Shown here: positions 18,407 through 29,653 of the stretch, piece by piece
Numbering within the stretch: position 1 is the first letter of the stretch
Layout: every line of letters starts with the position of its first letter
Assembly (NCBI GenBank): GCA_943787575.1
Contig: CALSMY010000008.1
Coordinates: 62,001 to 126,000 of the forward strand
Direction: 5' to 3'
DNA: 64,000 nt
From: an uncultured Opitutales bacterium
GTDB taxonomy: Bacteria > Verrucomicrobiota > Verrucomicrobiia > Opitutales > Seribacteraceae
Notes under the pieces: model-generated
What the model saw: the letters and a program-made list of their open reading frames with translations, nothing else
Told to the model about the DNA's origin: nothing
The model's database searches: none
Position numbers and translations under genes: made by a program

Positions 18407-19504
18407 ATGTCCACAAGCTCACTTTGTGCCATCATTGGTGACGATGATTACTTAGTACGGCAAAGAGCCAAGGAGGTTTTTGATGAATGGTCTAAAGATT
18501 TCCCGGACGATTTGTCCCGTGAGATTATAGACGGTCGAGCCGATCGGGTCGATGATGTCGAACGACTTCTATCCGAAGCCAAAGCCGCCACCACTACTCT
18601 TTCTTTATTTGGAGGTGGAAAACTTGTTTGGATTAACGAAGCAAATTTTATTAACCAGTCAAAAACGGGAGGTTCTCAGGGTGCCAAGAACGCCCTGGAA
18701 AACACAAAGGGTTTTCTACAAAACTTAGGGGATTCTAAAGTTCTGCTATCCGCCTGCCCCGTTCATCGAGGCCATGGATTTGTTAAGTGGTTACAAAAAC
18801 ACTCGGATTTCCAGGATTTATCCAAAGGCGAAAAGGAAGACCATGCCTTTCGCCGCATCGTGGATGATACGGCTAGGGAATTGGGTGTATCATTCGGAAC
18901 GGGTGCTCTCGAATACTTGGCGGGGAAAATAGGATCCCACCCCAGGCTGGGCGTAGAAGAAACCCGGAAACTTGCATCCTACATCGGAAAAGAAGATGGA
19001 GAAATTACTGAGCAAATGATTATCAATCTGGTGCCCGATTTTGGAGAGGGTGACTTTTTTGAAGCATCGGAAGCTTTTTTTTCCGGGCAATTGGATTGGG
19101 CTCTCGATGCCATTGATCGTCATTTCTTCCAGGGTAAAGATGCCCGTCCCTTACTTGCCACTTTGCAAAACCGAAACCGTCTACTTATTCAACTTCGAGT
19201 CTTAGCCGACGGTGGGGAACTCAACCCAAACGAGCGCTTGAGCAAGTCTTTATTGGAAAGACTTGCAGCCAAACATGCCAAACACTTTGACGATCCGAGT
19301 GAAAAAACGACCCTTAATTTATTCTCTCAAAACCCATGGTTTTTAGGAAGGTTGATTGGACTAGTAAAAAGTTTTTCCGCCCGTCGCTTGATCGATCTAC
19401 AGTCCAACCTGATCGAGGCGTTTGAGCAGGTCTTAGCTCAGCCCAAGGAGCAACACGCCACCATTTTTAAAAACCTGGCCATCCGCACTCACTCAGCGGG
19501 CTGA
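18407..19504 (+). CDS. holA: DNA polymerase III delta subunit
   Basis: Clamp-loader subunit that opens the sliding clamp ring. The N-terminal domain begins IIGDDDYLVRQRAKEVFDEW and contains the AAA+-like core with LFGGGKLVWINEANF, the degenerate Walker region typical of delta. The middle helical lid has GSHPRLGVEETRKLASYIG, matching the delta pattern of NDLRQLRNELEKLALY-type segments, and the C-terminal collar domain follows (DARPLLATLQNRNRLLIQLR). At 365 residues it has the family's normal length. It converges with a sulfatase gene; a weak GC-rich hairpin (19517-19536) lies between them. Confidence 0.82.
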   Translation: MSTSSLCAIIGDDDYLVRQRAKEVFDEWSKDFPDDLSREIIDGRADRVDDVERLLSEAKAATTTLSLFGGGKLVWINEANFINQSKTGGSQGAKNALENTKGFLQNLGDSKVLLSACPVHRGHGFVKWLQKHSDFQDLSKGEKEDHAFRRIVDDTARELGVSFGTGALEYLAGKIGSHPRLGVEETRKLASYIGKEDGEITEQMIINLVPDFGEGDFFEASEAFFSGQLDWALDAIDRHFFQGKDARPLLATLQNRNRLLIQLRVLADGGELNPNERLSKSLLERLAAKHAKHFDDPSEKTTLNLFSQNPWFLGRLIGLVKSFSARRLIDLQSNLIEAFEQVLAQPKEQHATIFKNLAIRTHSAG

Positions 19505-19546
19505 GATGTTTTTCTAAGCGGGGGCATTTCCCCTGCAAACTCTTGG

Positions 19547-21422
19547 TTAGTTCGCCTCCAAAGCTTCCCAGGAATATGCACCTTTGGGCTTACGGGCACC
19601 AGCGGTCAGCATATCAACCGGTTCTGGATAGGATACAAGGAAATTGTTTTCATCGATTAAGTTGAAGAAATAATGGGTCGTGCCCTTGGGTAGTTTTGCG
19701 TGAATGCGCCCGCCCTTAATTTTGGCTGGTGCACGGTACCACTCCTCCCGCTTATCCTTGCCACTGGTGGTGTACATCAGTTGACCGGCGGTCACCTTGG
19801 CCCCTCTCTCATTATATGCGAGGGATACCTGGTTGCCCTTCTTGGCTTTCAGGGAATCTGCGATTGGTTCACACACCTTCTCCTTATGGGGCAGGCCGCC
19901 TTTGTAGTTGGGATTGAGGAAGGGATAGGATGCCTTTATTCCCTCCAAACGGCGGAACAGTTCCTGCACTCATCTCCTTCACTTTCTCGGGCATCTTGGA
20001 TGCCAAATTCTTCGCCTCCTCAATGTCTGCCCGCTCGCTCGTACCGGGATAATTTTTGTACAATTCAAAAAGCTCGTATTTGGGCCTGCCAGGCATCCAG
20101 TTATGAATTAATTTCCATCCGTTTACCCGCAAAGTGGATTGCTGGGCCACCCCATGGGGAAAGTGCCACATCATGGTAGTGCGTGGCTTCCCCTTCTTGT
20201 TTTTCACCAGGGTATGATCGGTCGGATCTTTGGAAAGCAGGGTAGATAGATCGGCCCCGTCCAGGTTCTGCCCCTTGGGTTTCTTGGTACCTGTCCAACT
20301 GAGGATAGTGGGATAAAAATCCAGCCCATTGACCATTACATCGCTCTGCTGTTCTGCACCAATTCCTGGCCCGGTAATGATAAAGGGCACGCGCACCCCA
20401 CCCTCGCGGGCATTGATCTTCCCACGGTCGAGCGGGAAATTGTCAGTAATTTCCTCTCCTGGCACCCGTTCCATCCCTCCATTGTCCGAGGTGAAGAGGA
20501 TGTAGGTATTATCGATTAACTTTTTGCCCGGGTTGCGTGGATCCTCGGTTTTTTCGAGGTATTTAACAAGCATACCAATGTAGTGGTCGAGCATTTCCAC
20601 CATCGCACAATAATACGGATTGGTCTGCTCCTCGGTGGGCCAGCCATTGGGATCGGTAGGCATATCCACGCCCAGTTTCTTGCAGTATTTTTCCAGCAGT
20701 TCCTTGCTCCGGCTATGGATGGGGGTATGCACGAGCCAGGCGGCATAGTAGAGAAAGAATGGCTGGGCCTTGGACTGCTCCATAAATTCGATCGCATCGA
20801 GAGTCGGTTGGTCCTTGGGAAATCCATCGGCATCCAACTGGTAAGGATCGTTCTTTGCAGAGGTGGCAAAACCAGTCAGGCGGTGCGGTTTCATCTTGGC
20901 ACTCTCGCCGAGGTGGGCCTTGGTAAAGTCAAACCCCTGGTCCATTGGTTGTGGGTAACTGTGGTGGTCGAGCGACATGTGCCACTTGCCAATATGACCG
21001 GACACATATCCATTTTCCTTGAGGGCCTCAGGGATAATCACTTCCTCTACCTCCAACCGGCCACTGTACCAGGGATCCATGATTGGATGAGCGGTCTTAT
21101 TGTACGGGGTGGTCGGATTTCCTCCCACCACATGGGTCTTCTGGAGGGCGGCTGCATGGCGCCCACTCATCATGGCACAACGGGTGGGGGCACACGTAGG
21201 AGCTGGGGAATATCCCTGCCGAAACAACACCCCTTGTTTCGCCAAGGCGTCGATATTTGGGGTCTCCATCGGTGTGGGTTCATCGATATCGTAGCTTCCC
21301 ACATCCTGCCAGCCCAGATCATCCACTAAAATAAGGACCACATTGGGCTTGGTCACCTGATCCGCGAAGGCCAGGCAGTTGGCTATGCATCCAAGAATAA
21401 ACGAATAAAAGAACTTTTTCAT
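19547..21422 (-). CDS. Secreted formylglycine sulfatase 1 (frameshifted near 19970)
   Basis: Type I sulfatase, removing sulfate esters from polysaccharides. A signal peptide (FFYSFILGCIANCLAFA) precedes the metal-binding start (NVVLILVDDLGWQDVGSYD). The formylglycine motif is CAPTR with the modified cysteine at about residue 77, followed by HIGKWHMS and TSDNGG. The main frame stops after KVKEMSAG, and the rest continues in the next frame as QELFRRLEGIKASYPF to the end. One extra base near 19970 accounts for it, giving about 625 residues. The substrate cannot be told from sequence. It diverges from sulfatase 2 across about 400 bases. Confidence 0.85.
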
Positions 21423-21546
21423 AAGGCTGGAAGTGATGATTTGAGCAAAATTGAAAAGAAGGTGTACACTTGTTTAATATCCATAGACGGGCAAATCTTC
21501 TTTTTTATTTATGAGATCACACTCATTTCCTCAAACACACTAGTTA

Positions 21547-21705
21547 TCAATTCATTTCCTTAATTATGAAAACGCCAAACTTGTCATCACGAGTCCCTTC
21601 GGGGGCCTGGCCATCGACAAGTTCACGGATAGCGAACCGCATTGCCTGGATGCGTCCATTGCATGTAGTGGATTGGAGATTCGGTCGCTTGAGTTCTTTC
21701 CTCAT
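21547..21705 (-). other. Unrecognised 52-codon ORF between two divergent sulfatases
   Basis: The 405-base gap 21423-21827 separates two outward-facing sulfatase genes, so it must hold their promoters; I could not pick convincing ones. It also holds a minus-strand ATG frame of 52 codons with protein-like composition (GRIQAMRFAIRELVDGQ, DDKFGVFIIKEMN). The plus strand has an equally long but serine-rich frame from 21566, which is probably its shadow. I do not recognise a family; it may be a small gene or a decayed end of one. Confidence 0.25.
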
Positions 21706-21827
21706 AATGACAAGCGGGAGTGAGGAGTGAAATGTTGGTTTCTTGGATTTATTTCAAACTTAAATCTGTTCTTTTCACCATTACTTAAACCTTCCCTCTT
21801 TCATGCTCCTTTGTTTACTTAATCAAA

Positions 21828-23330
21828 ATGAACAAACGCTCCGATTCTTTCTTTCTCCACACTGCCCTCTTTTTTGTGGGTATTGTATTCAGCACAGTTC
21901 TGGTTCGGGCGAACCAGCCAAATGTAGTCTTCATTCTCACCGATGACCAGCGGGGGGATGCTCTTAGCTGTATGGGGCATCCGCACCTAAAGACCCCACG
22001 GATCGACCGGTTGGCAGAGGAGGGTGCGTTGTTCCGCAATCATTTCTGCACCACTTCCCTGTGCTCGCCCAGCCGGGCATCCATCCTCGGCGGGCTCTAT
22101 GCCCATGCCCATGGGGTGGTCAATAATTTCACCGATTATCCAAGAGACTCTGCCCACCTTTCCCCGGCAGTTGCAAGCGGAGGGATATGCCACTGCCTAC
22201 ATTGGGAAGTGGCACATGGGCGAGGAGGACGACAGTATGCGCCCGGGATTTGACCACTTTGTAACCCACCGGGGGCAGGGAAAATACTTTGATACCGAGT
22301 TTCGGGCAAACAATGGAAAAAGAGAGGTGGTGCCCGGCTACTACACCACCGTGGTCACGGATATGGCGATTGATTGGATGGCGGAGCGCGAAGAGGAGGA
22401 TGCCCCGTTTTTATTGATGCTTGGGCACAAGGCACCGCACAGTTTTTACTTTCCTGAACCGAAGTATGAAAACACTTTTGATGGGGTGCGTGTGCCCTAC
22501 CCTGCATCTGCATTTTCCCTGGAGGATAAGCCGGTGTGGATCAAGCAGCGCCTCAATACCTGGCACGGGATCTATGGGCCGTTGTTTGACTGGCGCAAGG
22601 AATTCCCGGACCGTTCCGCCCGGGCGATGCTCGACTTTGAACGGATGGTCCGGGCGTACTGGGGAACGATTCTATCGGTGGATGATTCGGTGGGCAGGAT
22701 ATACGACTACCTCAAAGCGGCGGGCAAGCTGGACAATACCCTGTTTATTTTCACCAGTGATAATGGACTATTGGAGGGCGAGCATGGGATGGTGGACAAG
22801 CGCACCGGGCATGATCCATCCCTGCACATTCCACTGGTGGTGCGCTACCCTGGCCTGATCGAGGCGGGCAAGGTGGTGGATGCCCAGACTCTGACCCTGG
22901 ATTTTGCCTCCACTATTCTGGAAATTTGCCAGGCCCCTGCCCTGCCCAAGACCCAGGGGAAGTCGTGGAAGAAAGTTGGTAAGCTCGGGAGATGAGGACT
23001 GGCGGACCAGCTGGTACTACGAGTACAATTATGAAAAGCAGTTTCCCTACACCCCCAATGTGCGGGCCTTGCGCACCGACCGTTGGAAGTACATCCGCTA
23101 CCCCCATGGGGATGGATCCCCCGACCGGCACATGGCCGAGCTCTATGATTTGCAAAACGACCCCAGAGGAATCCACCAACCTGATCGCAGCGGGCGGGCG
23201 GGAAAAATTAATTGCCCGGTTGAGCGGGGAACTGGACCGGTTGATTGAGCAAGCTAACCATGGACGGCCCGACCACATGCCCATGGACGAGGGAATCAAG
23301 GGCGAATTACCGGACGAAAAAATCCGTTAA
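21828..23330 (+). pseudogene. Secreted sulfatase 2, broken into four frames
   Basis: Type I sulfatase with a signal peptide ([18 protein letters not shown]), metal site [16 protein letters not shown] and formylglycine motif CSPSR with the cysteine at about residue 79. The body has [43 protein letters not shown] and the C-terminal [14 protein letters not shown]. The layout is like heparan- or iduronate-type sulfatases, but the substrate is unknown. Frames change at about 22149, 22975 and 23162, each fitted by one extra base (for example GAC-C-CCA before GAG). Three equal +1 changes fit either decay or a locally poor sequence. No intact product is encoded as written. Confidence 0.8.
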
Positions 23331-23349
23331 TTCAAAGTCGGGCGATTAT

Positions 23350-24456
23350 TTAAGCAGGATCGGCAGTGAGGCACGAGGATACCGTGCTTTTCATCTGCGG
23401 GGCATGTTCCTGCATGGAGCGGAGCAATTGAAACTGGGCACGGGCACGCTCAAAGTTGTGACCAGGCCGTTTTACTTTGAAGTAGGTATCGCCCAGTAAA
23501 AAATCGGTGAGGAAGCGCAGGGCGAGCTCATAGGTAATGACCTGAGGGGCCTCAGCGAGGTGTTCCACTTCCACGGGCTCGAGCAGGTCGCGCACTCCGC
23601 AGAGGTAGCCCTCGACGAGGGCGGAAAAACGATCGGGCAGGAAATGAATTTTGGAGATATCGGGCTCGTCTTCCTCGGAGGAGCAGGCCGCCGTGCGCAC
23701 CAGATCGCCAAAGTCGTGCAGAGACACAGCCGGGCATCACAGTATCGAGATCGACCACGCAGAGACCCACACCGGTGGTCTCATGCAACAGCACATTGTT
23801 GAGCTTGGTATCATTGTGCACCGTGCGGGTGGGAAAATCGGCATAGCGGATGAGGGTGGCTAGATGCTCATTTTCCCTGGAAAAGGAAATGAGATCGGCC
23901 GCCTCGGAGGCACGTTGGCAGGGATCCGCTCCACTGCCCGAAGAAAAGCATGGTAGCGGGATTCGGTGTTGTGAAAGTCGGGAATGGTCTCGATGAGAGG
24001 ATCGCCCGGAAGGTCCTGTAATTGGTACTGAAAGTCTCCAAAGGCACGGGCGGCCTCATAGGCATGTTCGCGGGACTGAGGAACTTCGAGGGACAGACCG
24101 TTAGGCACATATTCGGTGACCCGCCAGTAATTCCCCTCTTCCCCGGTTATGTAACTTGAACCGTCCAGTGCGGGCACGAGAACAAGAGTGCTAAGAGTGG
24201 TCTGCCCATCGGCGTGTTTTTGGGAAAGGTGCCGGGTGACCCGGGCAAAATTATCCATCAGGGAGACGGGATCCTTGAACACATCGTGGTTAATGCGTTG
24301 CAGGGTATAGCGATTCCCAGTATCGGAGTTGAGCAGAAAGGTGTCGTTTACATTGCCATTGCCAAAGGGCTCAGCCGAGACAACACCGCCTTGCAACCGG
24401 AAGCGTGAAGCAAGCTCAATGAGATCATCAGTGGATAAATCTTTCAATCCGTCCAT
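23350..24456 (-). pseudogene. NahK-like sugar kinase, broken into three frames
   Basis: Phosphotransferase of the aminoglycoside-kinase fold, closest in pattern to N-acetylhexosamine 1-kinase (NahK). The N-terminal part has PFGNGNVNDTFLL and YTLQRINHDVFKD (family: QRIN). After a frame change near 23925 comes the catalytic loop HNDTKLNNVL with VVDLDTVMPG. After another near 23733 comes SLHDFGDLVRTAA with the C-terminal helices. The first shift fits a lost G, the second a gained base. The gene sits between two sulfatases, which suggests phosphorylation of a hexosamine or other sugar released from a sulfated glycan. As written it is broken. Confidence 0.72.
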
Positions 24457-24548
24457 CTTGGGAAATGATCGGGATCGGTCAACGAGAGAAAAAGGGAGGA
24501 ATTTATTTGATTGATTTGCTACTACGGAAAGAGAAATAATTTGAACCT

Positions 24549-26052
24549 ATGCATAAGACTACCCTCTCCTTACTCCTCCTTCTTCCCCTTTTGGGAATCG
24601 CCAAGCGTCCGAATATTATTTTCATCCTCACCGATGATCAGGGATATGGGGATGTGAATGCCCATGGTCACCCCTATTTAAAGACTCCACACACCAATAA
24701 GTTGCGAGATGAAAGTGTGAGCTTTGATAATTTCTATGTCAGCCCATCCTGCTCCCCCACCCGGGCCGCCCTGCTCAGTGGGATGCATGAGTTTCGCACC
24801 GGAGTAACCCACACCATTCCACCGCGCCAGCAACTGGATGAAAAAGTGGTCTGTTTTCCTGAACTTTTAAAACAGAATGGATACCGCACTGGATTTGTGG
24901 GCAAGTGGCACCTGGGAAATGCACCAGGGCCAAGCGGTCAGGGATTTGACTGGTGCTCCACCAACCAGGCTGGTCCAAATGCTCATTTTGACGCCGTTTT
25001 CGTGCGCAACCGCAAGAGAATGGAAACCAAAGGATACCGCGAGGATGTATTCTTTGATGAAACCATGACCTTTATTGAGGAAGCGGGGAATGATCCTTTC
25101 TTTTGCTACCTCTGCACCTACTCTCCCCACACCCCTCTGGCTGCTCCGGAAAAATTCATTAAACCATTCCGTGATGCCGGACTGAATGATACTCATGCCA
25201 CCTATTTAGCAATGGTGGAAAATATTGATTACAACCTCGGCCGACTGATGAAATTCCTCAAGGATACCGGACGGGACGAGAACACCATCGTGATCATGGT
25301 CAATGACAACGGAGTGACCGAGGGATTGGATGTATACAACGCCAATATGCGCGGGCCCAAGTGTTCCGCATGGGAGGGTGGCACCCGTGCCTTTTCCTTT
25401 TGGAGATGGCCAGGCAAATGGAAACCAAGAATTATGGGTAACCTCACCGCCCATCTTGATGTATTTCCCACGATCTGTGAACTGACCGGTACTAAGATCC
25501 CTGCAAACTTAAAACCCAAATTGGAAGGACATAACCTGCTTCCCTCTGCTTGAATCCAATAGACAAGTCAAGGACTGGCAAAAGGACAGGATTCTTTTCC
25601 ATCATGTTGCCCGTTGGCCCAGTGGATTTGCCGAACACCACAAGTATGCGATGGCAGGGGTACGCCAAGGCAATTTCCTTATGCTTCGCAGTCACCACTG
25701 TGGAAATAAGGACTGCCTGAAGTACATGAGCCAGTGTATGGCCCTGCAGGCAATCGAGAAGGGACGTACGGTTCATACCTACGCCTATGGCACCGCACAG
25801 TATCACTGGGCAATCAGTCCAAAGGACAAGTGGGTATTATTTGATGTGAAAAAAGACCCAGAATGCGAGAATGATCTGGCCGATAAAAAACCAGGACTGG
25901 TTGCGAGGCTGGATAAAGCCTATGGCAAATGGTGGGACGACACCTATCCCGAAATGATTGCGATGGGCGGAGATGCCGGCAACCCGGACGAGGGCCGGCA
26001 GGCAGCTAAGAAAAGCTCAAATTGGAAAGGCAAGACCTCCGACAAGGAGTAA
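24549..26052 (+). CDS. Secreted sulfatase 3 (frameshifted near 25543)
   Basis: Type I sulfatase of the arylsulfatase A-like group. Signal peptide (TTLSLLLLLPLLGIA), metal site NIIFILTDDQGYGDVNAHG, formylglycine motif CSPTR with the cysteine at about residue 68, FVGKWHLGNAPG, YSPHTPLAAP and MVNDNGVTEG. The frame ends prematurely after LLPSA at 25553. Removing one C around 25543 gives LLPLLESNRQVKDW and continues through FHHVARWPSG and the C-terminal domain to 26052, about 500 residues. It converges with rarA, with only 22 bases between stops. Confidence 0.85.
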
Positions 26053-26074
26053 GGACCCCTGTACCAGTACCGCT

Positions 26075-27415
26075 TTACAGCGGGGAAGATTTTTGGGCCG
26101 ATCGGCGGAGTGCTTTCCACTTTTCAATCCGCTCGGCAATTGCCGACTCCGCACCCGACTTTTTCGGACGATACAAAGCGAGCGGTTTCTCAAGGTATTC
26201 CTGACCGGAAATATTTTCGGGGAATTCATGGCTGTACAGGTAGCCCTCCTCCCCTTCTTCGCGGTCCTCACGGTTTCGGCCATGGCGGTCGCGGACTGAG
26301 GAGGGGACGGACTGGACGGGTTGTTCCCGCAGGGCACGCTTCGCTTCCCCAATGGCAAGGGTGGCGCTATTGCTCTTGGGGCAAGTGGCAAGAAAGAGGG
26401 TAACATGGGCAAGATTAAGTTCGCACTCCGGCAAACCAATGGTTTCGCATGCCCGAAAGGCAGCATCGGCCATCAACAAGGCACGAGAATCGGCCAGGCC
26501 CACATCCTCGGATGCGAATATAACAAGTCTACGGGCAATAAATCGTGGGTCCTCCCCGCCTGCCAACATCTTGGCGAGCCAATAAACCGCGGCATCTGGG
26601 TCGTTTCCTCTCATACTCTTAATTAAAGCGGATGCAGTGTCGTAATGCTCATCCTCATCCCGATCATAACGAACCCCGCGTTCACCGGCAAAGAGAGAAA
26701 TTTGCTCCTCCCCAATCGTTGCCCCTTCGGGTAATCCCTCCACGATGGTTTCCAATAAATTATATGCCCGTCTCATATCTCCCTCGGCAAAGAGAGCCAA
26801 ACTGGCAAGGGTTCCCTCTTCAGCAGAACATTGACGATCGCCTAAGCCACGCTCCCTATCCGTAAGGCAAAAATGAAGAGCTTGTTCGATCATTTTTTCA
26901 TCCACAGACTTTAGAGAAAACAAGTGTGACCGACTGAGCAGAGGATCAATCACATAGTATCTTGGATTATGAGTCGTCGCACCTATTAGCCGGACCTCAC
27001 CGGATTCGATGTCAGGTAAAAGAAGATCCTGTTGGGCTTTATTGAATCGATGAATCTCATCCACGAAAAGGTAGCACTTTTCAGCACCGTGATACTTTGC
27101 AAGCTTCAAGGTCTCACGTAATTCTGCAACATTGGAGGTAACTGCATTTACTTTGAGTAGTTTACACCCTCCTTCCATTGCAATCACAGTGGCCAAACTT
27201 GTTTTGCCTGTACCTGGAGGACCGGCAAAGATCAAATTCCCTACCCGGTTCTCTCGAATCAATTTGGGAAGCAGGCATCCATCACCCAATAAATGATCCT
27301 GCCCAATTACTTCATTTAATGAAAGCGGACGCATGCGTTCCGCCAAGGGCCTAATTGGAACCCCTTTATTTGCTGATTGTCCGAGGGGAAAATCCATGGT
27401 GGCGTCATGTTGCAT
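26075..27415 (-). CDS. rarA: Replication-associated recombination protein A (MgsA/RarA)
   Basis: AAA+ ATPase of the clamp-loader clade that acts at stalled replication forks. N-terminal RPLSLNEVIGQDHLL, Walker A GPPGTGKTSLAT, Walker B FVDEIHRFNKAQQD, sensor 1 LIGATTHNPRY, and SRSHLF. The C-terminal tetramerisation domain has SALIKSMRGNDPDAAVYWLAKM, GGEDPRFIARRLVIFASEDVG and NLAHVTLFLATCPKSN. A charged segment near residues 370-390 (DRHGRNREDREEGEEG) replaces the usual short link. Full length at 446 residues. It is transcribed away from the amt genes, and its start region borders the sigma-54 promoter region. Confidence 0.95.
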   Translation of the reverse strand: MQHDATMDFPLGQSANKGVPIRPLAERMRPLSLNEVIGQDHLLGDGCLLPKLIRENRVGNLIFAGPPGTGKTSLATVIAMEGGCKLLKVNAVTSNVAELRETLKLAKYHGAEKCYLFVDEIHRFNKAQQDLLLPDIESGEVRLIGATTHNPRYYVIDPLLSRSHLFSLKSVDEKMIEQALHFCLTDRERGLGDRQCSAEEGTLASLALFAEGDMRRAYNLLETIVEGLPEGATIGEEQISLFAGERGVRYDRDEDEHYDTASALIKSMRGNDPDAAVYWLAKMLAGGEDPRFIARRLVIFASEDVGLADSRALLMADAAFRACETIGLPECELNLAHVTLFLATCPKSNSATLAIGEAKRALREQPVQSVPSSVRDRHGRNREDREEGEEGYLYSHEFPENISGQEYLEKPLALYRPKKSGAESAIAERIEKWKALRRSAQKSSPL

Positions 27416-27574
27416 TACCTAAACTATCCAAACACTTTGTAGAGCTTGGGGCAAGCCAATGGAATACCTTGCTACAGGAGATCATCAAACATCAAATCTA
27501 GTTGATCACAAACTAAACATTTGGATGAGTTCGGCAGTAAAATTTTCGACCACATTCGGGGCTTAGTCAATTTT

Positions 27575-27590
27575 GGCACGCCATATGCAA
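27575..27590 (+). promoter_or_regulatory. Sigma-54 promoter of the first amtB
   Basis: TGGCACGCCATATGCA matches the RpoN -24/-12 consensus TGGCACG-N4-TTGC with a single change. The invariant GG and GC are exactly ten bases apart (GG 27576-27577, GC 27588-27589). It lies 60 bases upstream of the amtB start on the correct strand. This fits nitrogen-limitation control through an NtrC-like activator, which is not encoded in the window. Confidence 0.82.
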
Positions 27591-27649
27591 TAATGCTCAT
27601 ACTAACTAATTAAAGTGTCATTAATCACTGAATATCAATAATTAATAAA

Positions 27650-29053
27650 ATGAAATCTAAATCCCTACAGTTATTATGTATAGGTACATCTCCCTGGAAG
27701 TTTCTTCTTTTGGCGATCATACTTGCATTCTCAAACGCCGTGCCCGCCCATGCGGATGATCACGAAGAAACGCCAGCCGCTGAGGAAGAAGCCGGTCCAG
27801 TCGATGACTACCTGGAACTGTTAGAGGCTCAGGGTGAATATGCACCTGCCTATGACTTTTTCACGACTTCCATGTTATGGACTGTAATTGCCGCAGCTCT
27901 TGTCTTTTTAATGCACCTTGGGTTTGCCACTTTAGAGTCTGGTCTTTGCCAAAGAAAGAACACTGTAAATATTCTGTTTAAAAATGTGTTTATTATTTCC
28001 ATTGGCGTTTTAACCTACGCCTTTTTCGGATTTAACACTCATTATCCAGGAGATTTTAACGGTTGGTTTAGCTGGGGCGGAATGATTGGCGATCTCAACG
28101 CAGATGGTGGATCAACCTGGGGATATGGTGGGCTCGGTTTAGCCATGACAGGATTTGGTGATTTTATCTTCCAAGCTATGTTTGCTGCAACCGGAGCAAC
28201 CATTGTATCTGGTGCAGTTGCCGAACGGGTGAAGCTTTCTGCCTTTATGGTTTTTGCAGTTCTTTTCGTAGGCGTTGCTTACCCTGTTGCAGGTTCCTGG
28301 CACTGGGGCGGAGGAGTCTTGGCTGATATGGGATTTAAAGATTTTGCTGGTTCAACTGTCGTCCATGCTTTTGGTGGTTTTGGTGCTCTGGCCTGCGTGA
28401 TGGTCCTTGGTCCCCGCCGTGGGAAATATACCGAGAACGGCATCAAGCCGATTCCTGCCCACAACTTCCCGCTTGCAGCTATTGGAGTATTCTTACTGAT
28501 GTTTGGCTGGTACGGATTCAACGGTGGTTCAGTGTTATCTGCAGAACCAGGTGCACTTGGATTGGTATTCACTACTACAACCTTGGCTGCTTGTGCAGGT
28601 GCTCTCGGAGCAATGTTTACTTCTTGGTTCGCTCTGAAAAAGCCTGACCTTTCCATGGCCCTTAACGGCATATTGGCTGGTCTGGTAGGAATAACAGCTA
28701 ATGCAGATGTGGTTTCCGTAGGCAGTGCCATCCTTATCGGTTTAATCGCTGGAATAATTGTTGTCTTCGCAATCACCTTTTTTGATAAATCCAAAATTGA
28801 CGATCCAGTCGGTGCTATCTCCGTTCACGGGGTATGTGGAATCTGGGGAACACTAGCTGTTGCCATTTTTGCGGACGGGTTTGACTTCATGGTACAACTT
28901 AAGGGTGCCTTGTTGGTAAGCATATTTGCCTTTGTCTTTGCTTATATCGTATTTACGGTATTAAAAGCTATTATGGGAGTCCGTGTTAGTGAAGAAGAAG
29001 AAGATCGTGGGCTTGACATTACCGAGCATGGTCAAGAAGCCTACACAAACTAA
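27650..29053 (+). CDS. amtB: Ammonium transporter 1
   Basis: Trimeric channel for ammonium uptake in the inner membrane. A signal-like leader (FLLLAIILAFSNAVPAHA) and an acidic linker precede eleven helices. The two pore histidines are recognisable: STVVHAFGGFGAL and AISVHGVCGIWGT. Family signatures include GFATLESGLCQRKN and DFIFQAMFAATGATIVSGAVAER. The cytoplasmic tail VRVSEEEEDRGLDITEHGQEAY is the part that meets GlnK. It is paired with glnK 48 bases downstream under a sigma-54 promoter. The divergent start of rarA lies over 200 bases away. Confidence 0.95.
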   Translation: MKSKSLQLLCIGTSPWKFLLLAIILAFSNAVPAHADDHEETPAAEEEAGPVDDYLELLEAQGEYAPAYDFFTTSMLWTVIAAALVFLMHLGFATLESGLCQRKNTVNILFKNVFIISIGVLTYAFFGFNTHYPGDFNGWFSWGGMIGDLNADGGSTWGYGGLGLAMTGFGDFIFQAMFAATGATIVSGAVAERVKLSAFMVFAVLFVGVAYPVAGSWHWGGGVLADMGFKDFAGSTVVHAFGGFGALACVMVLGPRRGKYTENGIKPIPAHNFPLAAIGVFLLMFGWYGFNGGSVLSAEPGALGLVFTTTTLAACAGALGAMFTSWFALKKPDLSMALNGILAGLVGITANADVVSVGSAILIGLIAGIIVVFAITFFDKSKIDDPVGAISVHGVCGIWGTLAVAIFADGFDFMVQLKGALLVSIFAFVFAYIVFTVLKAIMGVRVSEEEEDRGLDITEHGQEAYTN

Positions 29054-29071
29054 AAAATCGCTTCTACCTAA

Positions 29072-29440
<369 letters not shown>

Positions 29441-29501
29441 TTTTTCGAATCCTTATCAGGCAATAAGGAATTAAAAATACTTATTGTTTCTGTTTAACCT
29501 T

Positions 29502-29532
29502 AGCCCGGTTCCTTTGTGAACCGGGCTTTTTT
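29502..29532 (+). terminator. Rho-independent terminator after glnK 1
   Basis: A perfect 10-bp stem (AGCCCGGTTC / GAACCGGGCT) with a CTTTGT loop is followed by a run of T. It ends the first amtB-glnK unit, so the second unit needs its own promoter. Confidence 0.92.
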
Positions 29533-29552
29533 GTGTTTTGGCGGGATCACAC

Positions 29553-29567
29553 ATGAAAAGTTTTCAT
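29553..29567. repeat. 15-base palindrome upstream of the second amtB
   Basis: ATGAAAAGTTTTCAT is a perfect inverted repeat around a central G, about 85 bases upstream of the second amtB. It could be an operator, as no sigma-54 pattern with GG-N10-GC is visible in this gap. AT-rich palindromes of this size can also arise by chance. Confidence 0.3.
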
Positions 29568-29653
29568 CTTAAAATTATAATTGCTCATTATGTGAAAATT
29601 TTTCTTAGTAAACGCTACTCACTTCACTGCTGTAATCTCGAACAAATAAAATA

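Noticed and set aside
19517..19536. Terminator hairpin between holA and sulfatase 1
   Set aside because: The GC-rich inverted repeat has a short loop but lacks a T run on either strand, so it is too weak to list as a terminator.
20583..21329. 248-residue plus-strand frame opposite sulfatase 1
   Set aside because: Shadow of the sulfatase in GC-richer sequence; the sulfatase strand carries all motifs and the signal peptide.
28279..28794. 171-residue minus-strand frame inside amtB
   Set aside because: Antisense of a well-conserved ammonium channel gene, proline-rich, without family motifs.
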